The notes below the pieces were generated by a model. It ran no database searches, was not told where the DNA came from, and saw only the letters and a list, made by a program, of their open reading frames with translations. Shown here piece after piece: positions 1 to 13,472 of a stretch of 64,000 nucleotides of DNA. Origin of the DNA: Acestrorhynchus altus (Eukaryota > Chordata > Actinopteri > Characiformes > Acestrorhynchidae); contig CM067522.1 in NCBI GenBank assembly GCA_034509495.1, positions 14,830,168 to 14,894,167 on the forward strand, given 5' to 3'. Position 1 is the stretch's first letter, and every line of letters begins with the position of its first letter. The position numbers and the translations under genes were made by a program.

Positions 1-437
1 CATAAATATACATATTGACTTTGTATCACAGTGCAACTTCCTTGTGTTATTTTTATTCCCCAATTTCGCGCTCTTTATACAAGTCCCATGGGTGGTGGCG
101 AATGAAAGTTTGATGGAGTTTCTGTGCAGGCGGCTGTAATTTCTCTCTGCCTTCCCAAGGATCAGAAGACACGGCCTTCATTTTCTATTCCTCTTTAAAA
201 AGGAGAAGGAGAGAGAGAGATGGGGCCTAAACATCTTTTATCCGTCTGCTGCTCAGGATGAGTGGCAGGCCCTGACCCACTTGGCACTCAGCTTTATGTA
301 ACGAAGCCCTCCGTTTAAGACGCTCTGTACAGAAACATTGTGCTGCATAAGGAGTTTTGTGTCATCTCCATCTTTGGCTTTTCATTGTACGCTACTCCTC
401 TGTTTCTCCCTTTTCCTCTCAAGCTCTCTCACCCACA

Positions 438-464
438 CTCTCTCTCTCTCTCTCTCTCTCTCTT
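438..464. repeat. (CT)n microsatellite
   Basis: A short run of CT dinucleotides inside a wider pyrimidine-rich stretch (about 400-540). The small open frame across it is low-complexity. Confidence 0.85.
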
Positions 465-1700
465 TCAGCTTTTGCACTAGATCTTGATTGCTCTCTCACT
501 CTCCCTTTTGCTCTCCTCCATTCCCTCCCCACCCACCACCTCTGATTCGTGTCATACTTCTGATGGGGTCAAATTCGAGGCATGTGGAGAAAAATAACTT
601 GGAGATTGTGATTGGTGTGCAGGAAAGGAAGAGATTTGTGAAGCCCCACTGATACTCGGGTTATGCAAGGTTTTCTTTCTTCCCTTTTTATTTCTCTTAC
701 TCTTTTAGACGGTGGGTGCGGGTGGGAGAGGGAGGGGACGCTGTCTTTTGAAGTGTTCTGTGTTTTTGTTTTCCACCCAGCAGGCCGCGAAACAAACCTC
801 TCTGCCGTTTGCGGAGAAGCCGAGTGCGGTCAACGAAGGATATGACCTTCTCCGCAACACTGTATTGAAAAACATCTGAAGTTTAGAAGGGTCCCACTTA
901 CCCCAACGTGACCCAAGTCTGTAGCCACGCGTTGTTAATCCAGGTTAGCATGCAAAGGCACCTTTGATCTCTTCCTGCCCGCTTCTCTCTGCGGCTGGAG
1001 TCAGTGTTTAGAGCTCTCGAAGAGATAGGTCTGTCATCTCAAGGCTAGCCACTTTGATCACTCGATCACATTTAATTACATACAAACACCACAGCTCGCC
1101 TTGTTCCCTCTGTGCTTCACGTCCCTTGTCACTCCTTGGCCTTGGTCAAGACAAGATCACAGGCCGGTCGCATTGACCACAAGCTCTAGCATCAATGACT
1201 GTGATCACCCATCCCCCTTAGCCATCCTCATCAGTTCATTACAGACAGGCATTCATATACAGCCCTGTTATTTCCGTTCAAAAGAAGGAGGAAGCCAGAG
1301 GTATCAACTATAAGCCATGAATGGACTATTTGTTCTCTTTTTATGGCTGAAGAAAAAAAAATCAATATGCACTGTCTCTGAGCCTCCATGCATAGAGAAT
1401 GAGGAGTGTCCACTCTATATTGTTCTGTACAGTCATGATGAGCCTACAGACTCATCTCATTTTACCTCGGCTAATGTAAGAGTAGCCCCAGCTGCACATT
1501 TATGTTGCACTTTTGTTGTTTCTGGTGATCTCATCTTATCTCCCAGCCGTTTCCCCTCATAACGTCCCTACTGGTAATCTCTCTCTCGGCTTTTTTCACT
1601 TACGTATTACAATTTTTAAATGGAAACTAGTTGCTAAGCAACATAGAAGGTCATGTGAAGCTTATGTAGGTTTTTTTTTTTTTTTTAAGGTTTGAGAGCT

Positions 1701-1761
1701 TGTCTCTCTCTCACTCTCTCTCTCTCTCACTCTCTCTCTCTCTCTCTCTCTCACTCTCTCT
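1701..1761. repeat. (CT)n microsatellite with interruptions
   Basis: TCTC repeats interrupted by single TCAC units, preceded by a run of T (1670-1686). Confidence 0.85.
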
Positions 1762-4000
1762 GGTCATATCTAGTGTGAATTAAAGAATAGGTTTAGTTGG
1801 AATCCAGGTATAATTGAAGTTCTGCTTCTCATAATGAATAATATCAAATGAATACAGCATACACGGTACAATGGTTGGTCAGTTCAACCTGAAAAATGTG
1901 TATATGAACAAGGGGTCAAACTGGTTTTATTACACTCAAATAAATGCTTTTGAACAGGGATGTTTCACTGCATATTTTGCATATTGATCTTATTGTAACA
2001 GTACTTGTCCAGTAATGTAATAATCCCAGAAATGTAACAAAAGTTAGTCACTTGACTAATATCAGCAGTGTTACAGAAAACAGTATTTGAAGTTAGGGTC
2101 TTGGACTATCCAGACCCTCATAGATTCTCTCACACAGGGAAGACAGGGGTGTAACCTACCCATTGGGAAACCAGACAGGACCAATCTGGTGGTGGTGGGG
2201 TGAAAGGAGGGAAAACATCAGCATCTGAAAGCAGCAAAACAGATGAATGAGTAGAGGTGTAAGACAAGTGCTAATAGTTGATTGAGATAAAGGTTATAGA
2301 ACTTTCACTGAGCTTTTATTATAATATTGTGCTACCTACTGTACTTGATGTTGATGGAAACCTGATATTATCAATCCTATAATAATATAATAAATATTGT
2401 TCGCATCACTCAATATTTTTGATCATGTATTATTATGGTTGCAATACTTTTTTGAGTACTTATGAAAAATAAAAATTTTAGATTATGGCCCCTCTCACCA
2501 AGCACAAGTGTAAAAACCAATGATTGGAAGTAGACCAGGCTTAAAATAGCCAATATATGATCTGCTACACAAGATCAAACCAGATTTCAACATTGGCCTA
2601 CTTTTGATGGAACAATGCAAAGTGTTTATATGTTCACATATATAAACTAAGTATATTACATCTGAACTGATAACTGAAGATAATTTGCTATGGAGGTTCT
2701 GTAGGTTTGGTTTCGAATTAAGATGCTTTTGTACTTCTTACCCTACTCCACTCCACAATTTTCTGAAATACACACCACACGTCCTCCTATAACACCAATG
2801 TCCTCCTCCTCACCTTGCTCACTCTTGATGCCCCCACACTTTTCCCTTAATGCTGCATATACCACTTAACCATCTCCAGAGCACTTAGTGCAGTTCACAT
2901 CATGGGCAATGGGTGGCCATCAAGCATTGAAATTCCCGAAGGGCCTTTGCATGCTAAGTTCAAGCTTGTTACTAACCCCGCGAATATCCTCTAGACCTGC
3001 GTCACCATACAGTCACTCTGGGGTCACTGGCAGATTAAGGGTTAGAGACATACACCTCGTTGAGCCATATGGTGCATCCTGTAGCTTGTATGGAAGCAGA
3101 TTTAACCCTCCGTCTTAACCCTACATATATGTAGTAGCAGCAGAGAGAACATCATTTTACAGAATGAAATAGGAGGGAATTTCATAGGACTTCTGGAGTG
3201 TGTTCTTAGAAGCCATTGGTGCAGTGTGGTGTTCTGACGTGGTGACAGAACAGCCTGCTGCTGGCCTTCATTTGAACTCATGAAGGTTAATCTTGAGTAG
3301 GGTAATCAGATTGTTTACTCTGTTTTTCCCTGAGCTTTTCCCAAATCACTCGCGAGTCCTGTGAGACACTAGTGATAGCATTAGTCGTAAAGCTATGGCC
3401 TGTGGGTTAGGATTAGGGTTTGCAGGGAGCCGGGAGCACAAGCCTGTTATACATACACACATTTGTCTGCGCGGATGCTACCTGAAAGCTTGGGGGGAAC
3501 AGGGTGGTGGATAAGGGGTGGGGGTGGTGTTAAAAAGTCAGGTGTGCTCAAGATAAAGATAAAGACTGCTAAACATAGCTTTGATTTTGAGAGCGTGTGA
3601 ACAAATATAGCATTGCTCTACTGCTTGGAAGGTAATAGTGGTTAGCAGGCCTGTGGTAAGCGTAGTTGTGAATTACAATTCTAAAAGCTATTCTAAAGGC
3701 TTAGCAGGGATATAAATAAACAATAAGAAGTACCTGACCCAATAATGGGAATGTATTTAATGTATTAATGTATCCTTTTAAAGTAATAACAGGTTTTATT
3801 TAATACAAAATGCCTTTCAGTTTACTTTCTCAATGTATTTATTCATTCATTTATTTAGTATTTATACATATTCATTTATTAATACTTGTTAATTGAATTA
3901 TCAGTCACAATAAATAAAAAAGTCATTAAAATGTAAGGAGATAAATATATATATATATATAAATAAACACTTTTTGTGCTGCTTTTTGGCTTCGCTCGAA
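1762..4000. other. intronic stretch, no gene seen
   Basis: AT-rich unique-looking sequence with no supported exon. It includes a short (AT)n run near 3943-3962 and ATTTATT-rich sequence around 3830-3900. Nothing else was recognised. Confidence 0.5.
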
Positions 4001-4539
4001 TGTGTCTAGGCATCCAGATCTTCCGTTGTTTGTCCAATCAGCTGTCTGTTGGATGTTGGCCTGTTTAGTCAGAGGCTGCTAACGTGTAATCTCGTTCCAG
4101 ATCCCACTTCTCTGCACACAGCTTTGTCAGGCAGGTGCTGTTAGCGGTAGCAAGTGGCCTGCTCTGCAGCTGGTCTGTTAGTGGCTCTCAGTCGTGCAGG
4201 CCACAGTGTGGGAGGGGACTGGCATCAGCGTCCCTATTCGCCCATCAGCGCCAATAAAGGGTTCAGTTAGGAGCGTCCTGCCATGCGGAGCAACACAACT
4301 GTCAACATACACTTGCACCACTCTGACAGGGGCTCATCTGAGGACTGGAGACTATCTATTATTATTTCCCTGTTTTCTTTTTTTCCTCACTCTTCTCCCC
4401 CCCCAGTCATTCTCTCTCTTTCTCTCACATACACGGAGGTGGGCTATGAGTGTGTTTCATGCAGCCAATTTATTACACTGGCAGACTAATGGGGCGCTTT
4501 TCTTTGACAGCTCTTGATAAGGGAGGGTGAGAAGTTGCC

Positions 4540-4690
4540 GCTTCTGCCGAGGGTTGGGAGAACTGCGGGAGTCATGATAATTACTATCAAAGCAGCCGTA
4601 ATGCACATAATAGAATACTCCGTTAGAGAACACTAATCAATTAATTAGGGCCTGATGTGTCATTCCGTGTTATGTTGTGATTTTATTTTT
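4540..4690. promoter_or_regulatory. candidate conserved non-coding block
   Basis: Mixed-composition, non-repetitive sequence with homeodomain-type cores (AATCAATTAATTAG near 4635, ATGATAATTA near 4574). This texture is typical of deeply conserved enhancers in introns near developmental regulators. No alignment was possible. Confidence 0.3.
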
Positions 4691-5099
4691 TCTTCTGGCT
4701 GATAGCATTTAGTCATTAAATTTAAACACATTTCTGTGTGTTTGCGCAGTTGTAGCAGCCCACCTCCCAGCCCCCAGTCCTTCTTTTTGTGTGTGTGTGT
4801 GTGTTTTTTTACAATTAGGATTTAATGAAATGCACATTTAATATAATTGTTACAGAAAACAGTAGCAGGCATAAAAGGAGGAATGCTTTGAGAATATATT
4901 AAGAAATGTACATAATTGCGGAAAAAAACATCCTTGAAAGTCCTTGAGTTTATAATCAGCCTCGAAATTATAATACTTGTTTTTCTATATTTTCCTGCTA
5001 TATGTTGGAGAGCTTGCCCATGACCTTGGCTCACCCCCCCCACTCACCGAGCTGACAGATAAAAACTTTATTACACGTGGTCAGGACGAGTAGCGAACA

Positions 5100-5490
5100 G
5101 CCCACTCCACTCACAACACTCGCCACGTATTAGGGAAATATCGCAATTAGTGTGTGAATTCCTGCAGCTGAAATGGCAAGGAGAAGGGTAATAAGTGAGG
5201 TTTGTTTGTGGCCTGGAAAGGCGTAATTATAAACTGCTTTGAGAGGGCTGTGCTCGTTGTGCTTTGGCGTAATGAGATAGGCTGCACTGATCCCTCCATG
5301 ATGCTATTACTCCTAATCCCAGGCCCTCTTCTTCCTCCCACACCCCGAGGCCCGCACTGAGGCCGCTGCCACCCCAGGTGCCTCCTCTCCACCCTCGCCC
5401 TTTGGTTATCTCTCTGGCGAGCGCCGGCGCGGGCTTGATTGTGAAGAGGCCCGAGCCGACACATATGCAATGCTAATTACCCCTGCACAC
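5100..5490. promoter_or_regulatory. candidate conserved non-coding block
   Basis: Non-repetitive sequence with GCAATTAG (5144), GCGTAATTATAAA (5220) and GCTAATTA (5471) homeodomain-like sites, next to a GC-rich part (5330-5460). The minus-strand open frame here has no recognisable domain and is taken as chance. Confidence 0.33.
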
Positions 5491-5592
5491 ACACACAGAA
5501 ACACACTCTTTTGTGGAAGAGGTGGAGCCAGACTCAAGCCTTATGGATGCAGTCTGACTGAAAACAGTAGATGTGATGAGGTGAAGGAGTCC

Positions 5593-6640
5593 TATGCAAA
5601 GGTTTGAGCACCGTTTGGCTAAAAGGCACATTTTGACATTTTATTGTAATCGAGAATTAGCTGAACCCCAAAACACAGTATGTTCACAGTTGCACTAAAT
5701 CATAACTGGCATGTGCGAATGTTTGTGTAACTTACAGAAATTGTACCTCTTGTAGCTACTGAAAGTCTTTGGGTTAGGGTTAGTTTTGATGCCAAACTTC
5801 TTTAACTCTTAGAACCCAAGATCCGCACTATGTTTCTATGTTTCATATTTTAGGATCACATATAGATGTGATACACATATCTTAACAAACATCACTGTGT
5901 GATAGTCCATCTTGGGAAATAAATATTTATATCCCTTGGTTGGCCTAGGTTCTTAAAGGTTAAGATCTATCCACAGGTTTCCTGTTGTGTGTAGATCAGG
6001 GGATTTTGACATCCATTCCAAAAGCACATCTTCACAAAGTAAATGATGTGATCTTTCTTGGTGTTTTATGGAATTTTTCCTTCCCTCTACATGTTGAATA
6101 TTTTCAATTCCACTGGTTGCAACACAACCCAAAAACATAATAGACCCACCCCCCATGCTTCACAGTTGACAAGGTGTTCTTTTCATGAAATGCAGGTCCT
6201 TCAAATGTACCGCTGCTGATTATTGTCAGTGTTCTACTTTGACTTCAAGTTTAAGGACTTCCAGAACTCATCAGGCTTCTCTAGATGTTCTGTAGCAAAT
6301 TCAGACATTGAGTTTTGTGATGAAGTTGCAGTTAAAGCTTTCTTCAGTCTTTGGTGAGGAGTGTGTGGACAAGTCTAAACTTTCTTTCAGGTTTTACTGG
6401 CAACAGTATGGGTGTTTTGATTGGCCTGTCCAACCAGCATACGAGCAGTTCTGCCCTAGAGGTTTTAGGATTTCGGGATCTCTTCCTGGCTTTCACAGTT
6501 CTGTAGAAACCATGGGCTTACAGTGCTTGGCCATTTTTGATATCTTTCTGCTGTCCTGTGGGTATCAGTTATTTTTGTTGTAGATGCTGTCCAAAATGTT
6601 GCATAAATCTCCACAATAGTATTTTATTAGTAAGATAATA
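5593..6640 (-). mobile_element. degenerate Tc1-like transposon, minus strand
   Basis: Reading the minus strand, 6156-5953 gives a peptide with GGGSIMFLGCV followed by EWMSKSPDLH and GNLWIDL. These match the end of the Tc1 transposase DDE domain (W-G-C-x then SPDLNPIENLW). The final acidic residue is replaced by G in this copy and the frame is broken repeatedly further upstream, so it is dead. The sequence to about 6640 looks like the N-terminal part of the same element. The left boundary is guessed from the motif ATGCAAAGGTTTGAGCACC at 5595, which resembles a terminal repeat of this kind of element. The right terminus was not found. Confidence 0.65.
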
Positions 6641-6644
6641 GCGA

Positions 6645-7500
6645 TGTCTTCAGTGTCTCATCCAGTATAGTGTAGTATTGTATAGTAAGTTAGTAATGTT
6701 TTTTGTAGGTTGATGTAAAGAGTATTACATATAAATAAATGTACTTTCAATTGATGTTGCTGCTTTTCTTTTGGTCCATTTATCTTGAAATATTTACACA
6801 GAACAGTTGCTGTGTTCAAATATGGAGGAATAAAATGTAGACACTTTAGAGGAATTTCAAAGTATTCAAAATATAAAGTCAATTATTTTTTCGTAGAGTA
6901 CTGAGAAATACCTTTGAACTTGACTTAGCTAAAAATATCTATTATTATTTCTGCTGTGTCATGATTTATAAGAAATAGTCACCCACTCAGTGTTATTTTT
7001 TGTACTGCCACTGCTTTTGACAGTAATTGAAAGTTATTGCTGTAATTGGTACAGTGCCTAAAATGCTTGACTTTGACTGTATTTCTGCTTCTTTATTAGA
7101 ATCTATGACTGTGATTCTGAAATTTTCAGTCCATTCTCAACGTCAAACCGCACATTAATATGCATGAGCTCATTAACATGTTGACTCTGATTGGCTTTTC
7201 TTAGATGACACAGTTGGCACTGCTCACTTTCATGCTGTCTTTGTGAATAGGACTTCATCACTGGGCTGTACAAGGTGTAGCACAGTTGCTGCAGAGGTTA
7301 AATGATCTTTGCTGGTCATTGTTTAGTGAAAGACTCTGTGGCACTGTGATGCTGATATGATGCTGTCATTCCTTCAAATTGCAGTACACTTCAGGAAGTG
7401 TAGGAGGCAGCTCTGCTTCCATGCTATTGCACAACAAGAGGACATCGCTTGTCATAGCTATGGAACTTGATGTTTAATGATGGTGTGAGGTTGTGTACAG
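6645..7500. other. intronic stretch, no gene seen
   Basis: AT-rich sequence with no recognisable exon or repeat unit. It may include the worn right end of the adjacent Tc1-like copy. Confidence 0.4.
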
Positions 7501-7840
7501 AGGGGCGGGAAACGGCCGAAGACATAATACTTCAATTAGCAGTAGTCGGTTATGGAAATATGCATCAGTTGCAGCCCTAGTGTTAAGTATTCCATAGCAG
7601 ACGAAGCACAGTCATACATACCTGTGGGTGTTGGACGTGCTGTAGCCAGCGTGTCTCAGCAGAGCAGGCAGGAATGTGCTCTCTCTAGTCGTCTAATCGC
7701 AATGACCCCTAAACGGCCCACCTTATCACCTCTCCCTCCGAGCGGCACACAGGGAGCGAGTGGGAAACATGGCCTTCGCTGTGTGTGGCTGAGTGGGTTT
7801 AGGACTTATCTAATCAGCGGAGGGGGTTGCTGTCCATCCC
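7500..7840. promoter_or_regulatory. candidate conserved non-coding block
   Basis: A balanced-composition block between AT-rich flanks, with CTTCAATTAGCAG at 7530 and CTTATCTAATCAG near 7805. An open frame crosses it but shows no domain and ends in a CA repeat. Confidence 0.25.
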
Positions 7841-8179
7841 CACACACACACACACACATACATACAAGCCCAAGCATTCGGCCTCCAGCCTCGCCTTGCT
7901 GGTCCAACCTCTCTGTTCGAGGCAGACTCGCATTTTGTCCGGGAGGTCTTTTTTCCTGGAAATGTCAGGATTGGGCAATTGTGCTTTTCAGTAAATGAGT
8001 AAGAGCAGTTTAAGGTCAAAACAGGAGAGCTTGGACTAGGATGAGTAGGATGTATTGATCTTTACTAGACCACAGCATGGCCCCTAGGACCTCCCTGCAT
8101 ATTCCTAAAGGAGACCACCATCTTGGAGGAGACTAGTTGCCTCATCTGATCACGAAGGGTGCAGAGAAACTAATCACAT

Positions 8180-8720
8180 CAATGTAAATTCCAAATCCGC
8201 GGCGCCACCTTAATCCACCTTTGTTTGGCCCGACGCCAGACAGGCCATGGACATGAGCTCCAACTGACGATGTCTGCACCCACTTGACGCCTGAGCCTTC
8301 TGCAGCCATCGTAGAACTAGGAGACAAAGGCTTCTGCAGGCATGGCTCCTTTGGTTCCTCAAAAAGCTCTTCACCCCGCGGCTGGCGTAAGTGAGCCTGG
8401 CGCCAGCCACCGGTCCAGCAGCCGAGGAACCATCGGAACGAATTGAGCAGAGCGGCTATCAGCCAGTAATTAATATAGCTAACACCGCAGACGAGGGAGT
8501 CAAGTCTAGGTTAGAGCAGAAGACTTCAAGGGTTTTATCAGGTTAAGGTTGGAGGGCAAGCACTCCCCCTTGGCTTTAATCTGATGCCATGCCTGGGGAG
8601 ATTTGCAGAGATCTGCGCTGACCTTTGCCCACCGAGGTGTCGCTCCCGGTCACATGTCAGCCAGGCTCCTGCTGCCGGACTTAGGGCGGACAGTAGTGTT
8701 GGGTCAAGTTTGGCTCTATG
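8180..8720. promoter_or_regulatory. candidate conserved non-coding or transcribed block
   Basis: GC-richer than its surroundings and non-repetitive. It includes CAGTAATTAATATAGC (8463), a homeodomain-type core. Both strands have short open frames with no family resemblance, so a coding exon is not claimed. An exon of a non-coding RNA is another possibility. Confidence 0.25.
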
Positions 8721-9054
8721 TTGAGTCAGGGGTGGGCCCAATTCTAGTACTTACCCACACCACACTTAATAATTGTCAAAAGCAGAGAATCATTACTTTC
8801 ATTAAATTGTACTGTTCCAATGCGATTATGTCATTTTTAATTACATAATTATGATGTGAATTAAATTTACATTCAATTTACATTCTGTATTGACTGATTC
8901 CAGTCTGAACTTTTTGGAGTTTGACCAAAGCAATGGGGGAAAATCAATAGAATCTTCTTCTTCTTCTTCTTAAAAACATATATTGGGCTGTTAATTGATT
9001 AATCACAATTAATCACAGCATATTGTGTGGTTATTATGTGAATCAATCAACAGG

Positions 9055-9545
9055 TCAATTATATAGTCCACCTCCTTGTTTCTCAATGTACTTTACCCTG
9101 TTCTTCAGTAGTCAGTACCACTACAGAGCAGGTATTGTTTGGATGGTGGGCTGTTCATCAATTAAAAAAATGAACAAATGAAGTAATCATTCAGTAGTGC
9201 TGTGTAGTGTTTAAATACGGTGTCCACTCACTGTCCACTCCATTAGTCACTCCTACCGAGTTGATCCACCTTGTACATGTAAAGTCAGAGACAGAAGCTC
9301 ATCTGTTTCAGCACAGTTTTTTATGTGTAGGTCATTTTATGTTTAGATTATTTAGGTCATCCTCAAGTCCTTCATCAGAGGTCACAGGATGCTGCCCACC
9401 AGGTTCAAACACTCCAGCAGCACTGCTTTTCCTGATCCACTCATACCAGCCCAACAAACACACCACCACCATGTCAGTGTCAGTGCAGTGCTGAGAATGA
9501 CCCACCACTCATAAAACCTGCTCTGTGATGTCCCTGAAGGTGACA
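9055..9545 (-). repeat. interspersed repeat common in otophysan fishes (unclassified)
   Basis: The stretch GATCCACTCATACCAGCCC followed by a CACCACCACCATGTCAGTG-type motif and GTGCTGAGAATGACCCACC (9435-9510) is one I recognise as a recurring fish genomic repeat. The segment 9060-9300 appears to be its other arm. It has no coding capacity. Confidence 0.55.
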
Positions 9546-9589
9546 AGGAGACAAGAAGGTGTAAAATATAGGTAGGTGGTTTAGTGTAA

Positions 9590-9690
9590 CAGTTTTGTCC
9601 TTCACCTGCTAGAGAAGAAAAATCTTAGGCTGTATTATGAATTTCCCCACTGTGGGACTAATAAAGAATCCTATTATCTTATCTTACATA
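9590..9690 (+). repeat. SINE/LINE-type 3' tail fragment
   Basis: AATTTCCCCACTGTGGGACT then AATAAAG and a short ATC-rich tail is the 3' end of a fish retroposon family. The SINE at 45895-46130 seems related. Only the tail is present. Confidence 0.5.
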
Positions 9691-9949
9691 ATGAAGTAAG
9701 CTTTGGAGATGCAATGAGATATTTTCCCGAAATCATTCAGCCCATGTAGGATTTGATTTTATTTACGCAACTTTAAAGGGTAAAACAAAGGCAGATTTTA
9801 GAACAGAATCCTCGGTGTTATGCGTAACATGGGCATGAACCATGCAGTATTTTAATCTGTGTGGATTATGATGTTTAAAAAAGGTTTATGGGACAATCTC
9901 TGTGGCATGTATAAGTGTGACAAGTGAGGTGTATTATTATTTGTTTTTG

Positions 9950-10400
9950 TGAGGTACAGGCACATCATTCGACTGCCATAGGAATTCGTTCCAGTAACTA
10001 CCTTTGCTATGCTGGCTGCATTCGCCTGCACCTCTTTTCACAGGCTGGTTTTAAAATCTCCCATTAGATCAATCCCTCTTAATCCCGATCTGAATGTAGC
10101 GCGCAGCAGCATCTGAGATTTTCAAACTTCTCTGAACTCTTAGCTCTTTAACCTGGCCCGGGCTGTCTATTTCCAAGTAAATGATATTACAGTGTTTAGG
10201 TCATCAGCCTCTCTTCTGCCCTGCTACTGTAATCCTATTTTCTGTGTCATCTGGCAGTGTCAGCAGATGGTGGTCTGAGGAGGCAGTTTGACACCCAGCT
10301 CACAGCTGTCTGGCCGGCCTGACAGGCCTCCTTTGTCTCTCAGTCATCGCCCCAGAGTGGCGGCTCTCGGGCCCCATTGTGTCTCTATTTAACCCCCTTC
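9950..10400. promoter_or_regulatory. candidate conserved non-coding block
   Basis: A non-repetitive block with balanced base composition between AT-rich DNA and a pyrimidine tract. It has no open frame of note and no repeat unit. Confidence 0.25.
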
Positions 10401-10557
10401 TCTTTTGGAGTGGTTCAGCTAAAATGTGTGTAATGTATGCAGTAACATAACTGCCAAAGTTGTCCAATCACAAATAGGGCTCTCTGTTTCCCTCGCTTGT
10501 GGTCTGTGGGTGGGTGCCTATGTGTATATATGTGGTGGGGGTGTTTTGGGGGTCTCT

Positions 10558-10680
10558 CTCTCTTGTTTCTCCGTAGTTCTCTCTCTCTCTCTCTCTCTCT
10601 CTGTTTTTCTCTCACTGTATCTCTTAGTATCTCTCTCTCTCTCGCTCTCTTGCTCGTGCTCTAGTTCTCTGACTCTCTGT
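10558..10680. repeat. pyrimidine tract with (CT)n
   Basis: Several CT runs (main ones at 10579-10602 and 10631-10650) with short interruptions. Confidence 0.85.
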
Positions 10681-10904
10681 TTTGGTGTTAATGAAAACGT
10701 TAGTGTGAGAGCGGGAGAAAGTGAGGGGGCTCGATATGGCCCCCTGAGGAACGCCAGGCTCTGGCTGGCTTCCAGGTCCGCGGTTGCTTGGCCTCACTTA
10801 GTTCCAGCTCAGTGCCTGCGGCAGCCTGAACAGCCTCAGCTTTAAATTGACCCCATGGCCCAGGGCCACTCCTACCTCATTCCCATGATTTTCTTTGATA
10901 TTCT

Positions 10905-10915
10905 CTCTCTCACTT

Positions 10916-10950
<35 letters not shown>
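10905..10950. repeat. (CT)n microsatellite
   Basis: A TCTC run within a longer pyrimidine-rich segment ending near 10990. The open frames on both strands are low-complexity. Confidence 0.85.
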
Positions 10951-10954
<4 letters not shown>

Positions 10955-11059
10955 TTCCCTTTTCTTTGGCTTTCCTTCCCTCCCCCTCTCATAATATCTT
11001 TATAAGACTTCATTTCAGAATTAATTTGTCAAATGAAGGCCAGAGAGAGGGGGAGACAG

Positions 11060-12240
11060 CAGAGAGACATTAAAAGACACAGCAAGTTAAAAATAAAGTT
11101 GCAAAATCCACATAATAGACCACCTTTTTCACAGATTTTTTTTGTCCTAATTTTTAATAGATATTTTATCATTTAGCCTAAAGAATACAATTAATTAATG
11201 ATAAACTATTGTGCAAAAAACTATTTTGGGCTGTACAAGAATGACTCTGGAAGGCCTGTCATGATATATTGTCCCAGAAGTAGTTATGATGATATCACAG
11301 TCATGTTAAAATCATTCAGTACTGATATAAGGATAATATAATATCATAATAATGCAATTACACCATCGTAAAGAGTTGATGTTAGAATTGGAAATGTTTA
11401 AATATCCTAAATAAAATAAACATAGATAAAATAAAAGGTGCCTGCAGGATTTATTTTTGAACGGGGAGTTCTCTTCGTGCCCCTCGTTTTGGGAGGTGGC
11501 TGATTTGTAATTGTTTTGAGATGTTTTTAAATCCCTTCCCAGACTCATATGCAGCTAAAACCTTTTTTTTCTGAAGGCCTCAGACAGTTCTTTTAGTCTT
11601 GCCATGGCTAGCCCGCTGACAGGGGCTGTTTGTTGTGTTTTGTTTCGTTCTGTTCCTCGAAAAAGGGCGGGGGCGTCCAAAAATTGTATTCCCACAGGAA
11701 CCAGCTGTACATTACTTTTAATGGGTGGTGCTTTAAAAAATGCACATGGTGCGTACAGGTTTACTGCAGCTGACACCACTGGATAAAATAAAACCACTGT
11801 TTTTAAAAGAATTCAGCATAGCGGCCCATTTAGATTAATGGGTTCTCCTCAATATGTAACCACAGTGTGCAAGATGGAGGTCAGCAAAAATGATGGTGGT
11901 CATGTTCACATATTGTACGACAAGTTGATAACATAATGATTGTGAAAGGCTAGGACTGTGGCAGTATGTATGTACCTGCGGCATGTTCGAAAACCTACTT
12001 AACAAACTTCTTGGAATTTCAGATTAATTAACACTCATTAAGTGCTCGTTGATCATTTGATCAGCACTCTCTGCACCCTCACACTCAGTGGAGCATTGAA
12101 AGAAAGTGCATGAAATTAAGAGACAGGCCTCACAATATCCAGTCAGAACCTATATATGTTCAACACGTTCAGAATGAGCATCCACAATGTATAACATTTT
12201 GACACATGACTACATCTGATAAGTCCCCCTAAGGCCCTCA
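11060..12240. other. intronic stretch, no gene seen
   Basis: AT-rich to 11450, then a more balanced block at about 11440-11790 with short opposing open frames lacking any domain. Nothing recognised. Confidence 0.4.
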
Positions 12241-12288
12241 CCTCGACTCAGCACTGTATCTGTTTGGGGGGGTATCTGTATCTGTTCA

Positions 12289-12342
12289 CGCACGCACACA
12301 CACGCACACACACACACACACACACACTCACACACGCACACA
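12289..12342. repeat. (CA)n microsatellite, interrupted
   Basis: CA units with CG and CT interruptions. Confidence 0.9.
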
Positions 12343-12412
12343 GTGGTTGTGTTCGACTGTGATTGATTCACTGGGACGTGTTCAGTCCATTGTTGGCTCA
12401 TGCAGTGAACTT

Positions 12413-12416
<4 letters not shown>

Positions 12417-12504
<88 letters not shown>
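12417..12504. repeat. (GT)44 microsatellite
   Basis: An uninterrupted run of about 44 GT units. The minus-strand open frame across both this and the nearby CA tract is a Thr-His repeat artefact. Confidence 0.95.
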
Positions 12505-12506
<2 letters not shown>

Positions 12507-12927
12507 AATTGCTGAGGCTCCAGCTCTCAGTCTCGTCTCTGTGAGCTGTCCCAGACATGCTGTGTGAGGCGTTTGTCTGCACTGCTCAGACAATCAATAC
12601 TCTCCCATTTAAAGAAGTCTAAGGTCAGGTCTCTGCACTGATAATGTGAATTGTTTTGTTAGATAGTCAAAAGGTCAGATAATAATTATTTTTTTAACTG
12701 CTTCTTGCGGAATTGATCAGTTTCCAGCCAGGGATGAGATGAGCTCTGTTTATCTTAACCTGCTGTACACTGAAAGTGGTCTGCAGCTGGGAGTGGAGCT
12801 TGGGTTGAGAAGGAAGAACAGGTTGTAAAACGTGTTCTGTGTTCTTATGGGTGTTACATTTAGAATGTAACAGGCTTAGACACGAACTCGTGTCTCTATG
12901 AAGAAGTGGATAAGTGTGCTCGTGTGT

Positions 12928-12928
<1 letters not shown>

Positions 12929-12962
<34 letters not shown>
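12929..12962. repeat. (GT)n microsatellite
   Basis: A perfect run of about 16 GT units. Confidence 0.9.
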
Positions 12963-12963
<1 letters not shown>

Positions 12964-13472
12964 ATAGATTATGGGTGTACATGGGTACTCAAGTAAGCCT
13001 ACTATTGCAGGTGCCAGTTTGAGAATACATTATGTTTTCTCACAAATAGCCTTATAAAGTTCTACCAATGGGGGGTCATTTCCACTTTGCATTTATTAAA
13101 CTTGTTAAGAAGGTTCCCTTTGTTAAACAATTCCACATCATTAAAGATATATTTATCCCCCAAAAACATTTTGCCCAATAAGCTATAAAATCCTTTCAGA
13201 CATGGGAGCAATATTCCCATTAAAGTATGACTTGAGTGTGAATGAATAGTAAATGTCATCTATAATAACCACAGTTTTTAGCGAACATGCAGCCATCAGT
13301 GTGAAATTTCATTTTCTTTGCGTAAATAGTGTAAAAAATTGTCATCATAATAATAATTAATGAACTATGTAAACGAATAAAAATGTCACAAAAGGCACAC
13401 ATCATGTCAATTCCTCTTTGTGTGGTAATAATGAAGCAGCAATACTTTATTTACAGGCAAGACAAGTTAGTT

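Noticed and set aside
5147..5470. Arg-rich minus-strand open frame
   Set aside because: GC-rich chance frame in a candidate conserved block. No family resemblance.
5768..5790. GGGTTAGGGTTAG telomere-like word
   Set aside because: Only two units, within a worn transposon.
12210..12593. 127-codon minus-strand open frame
   Set aside because: Built mostly of Thr-His from a CA/GT microsatellite.
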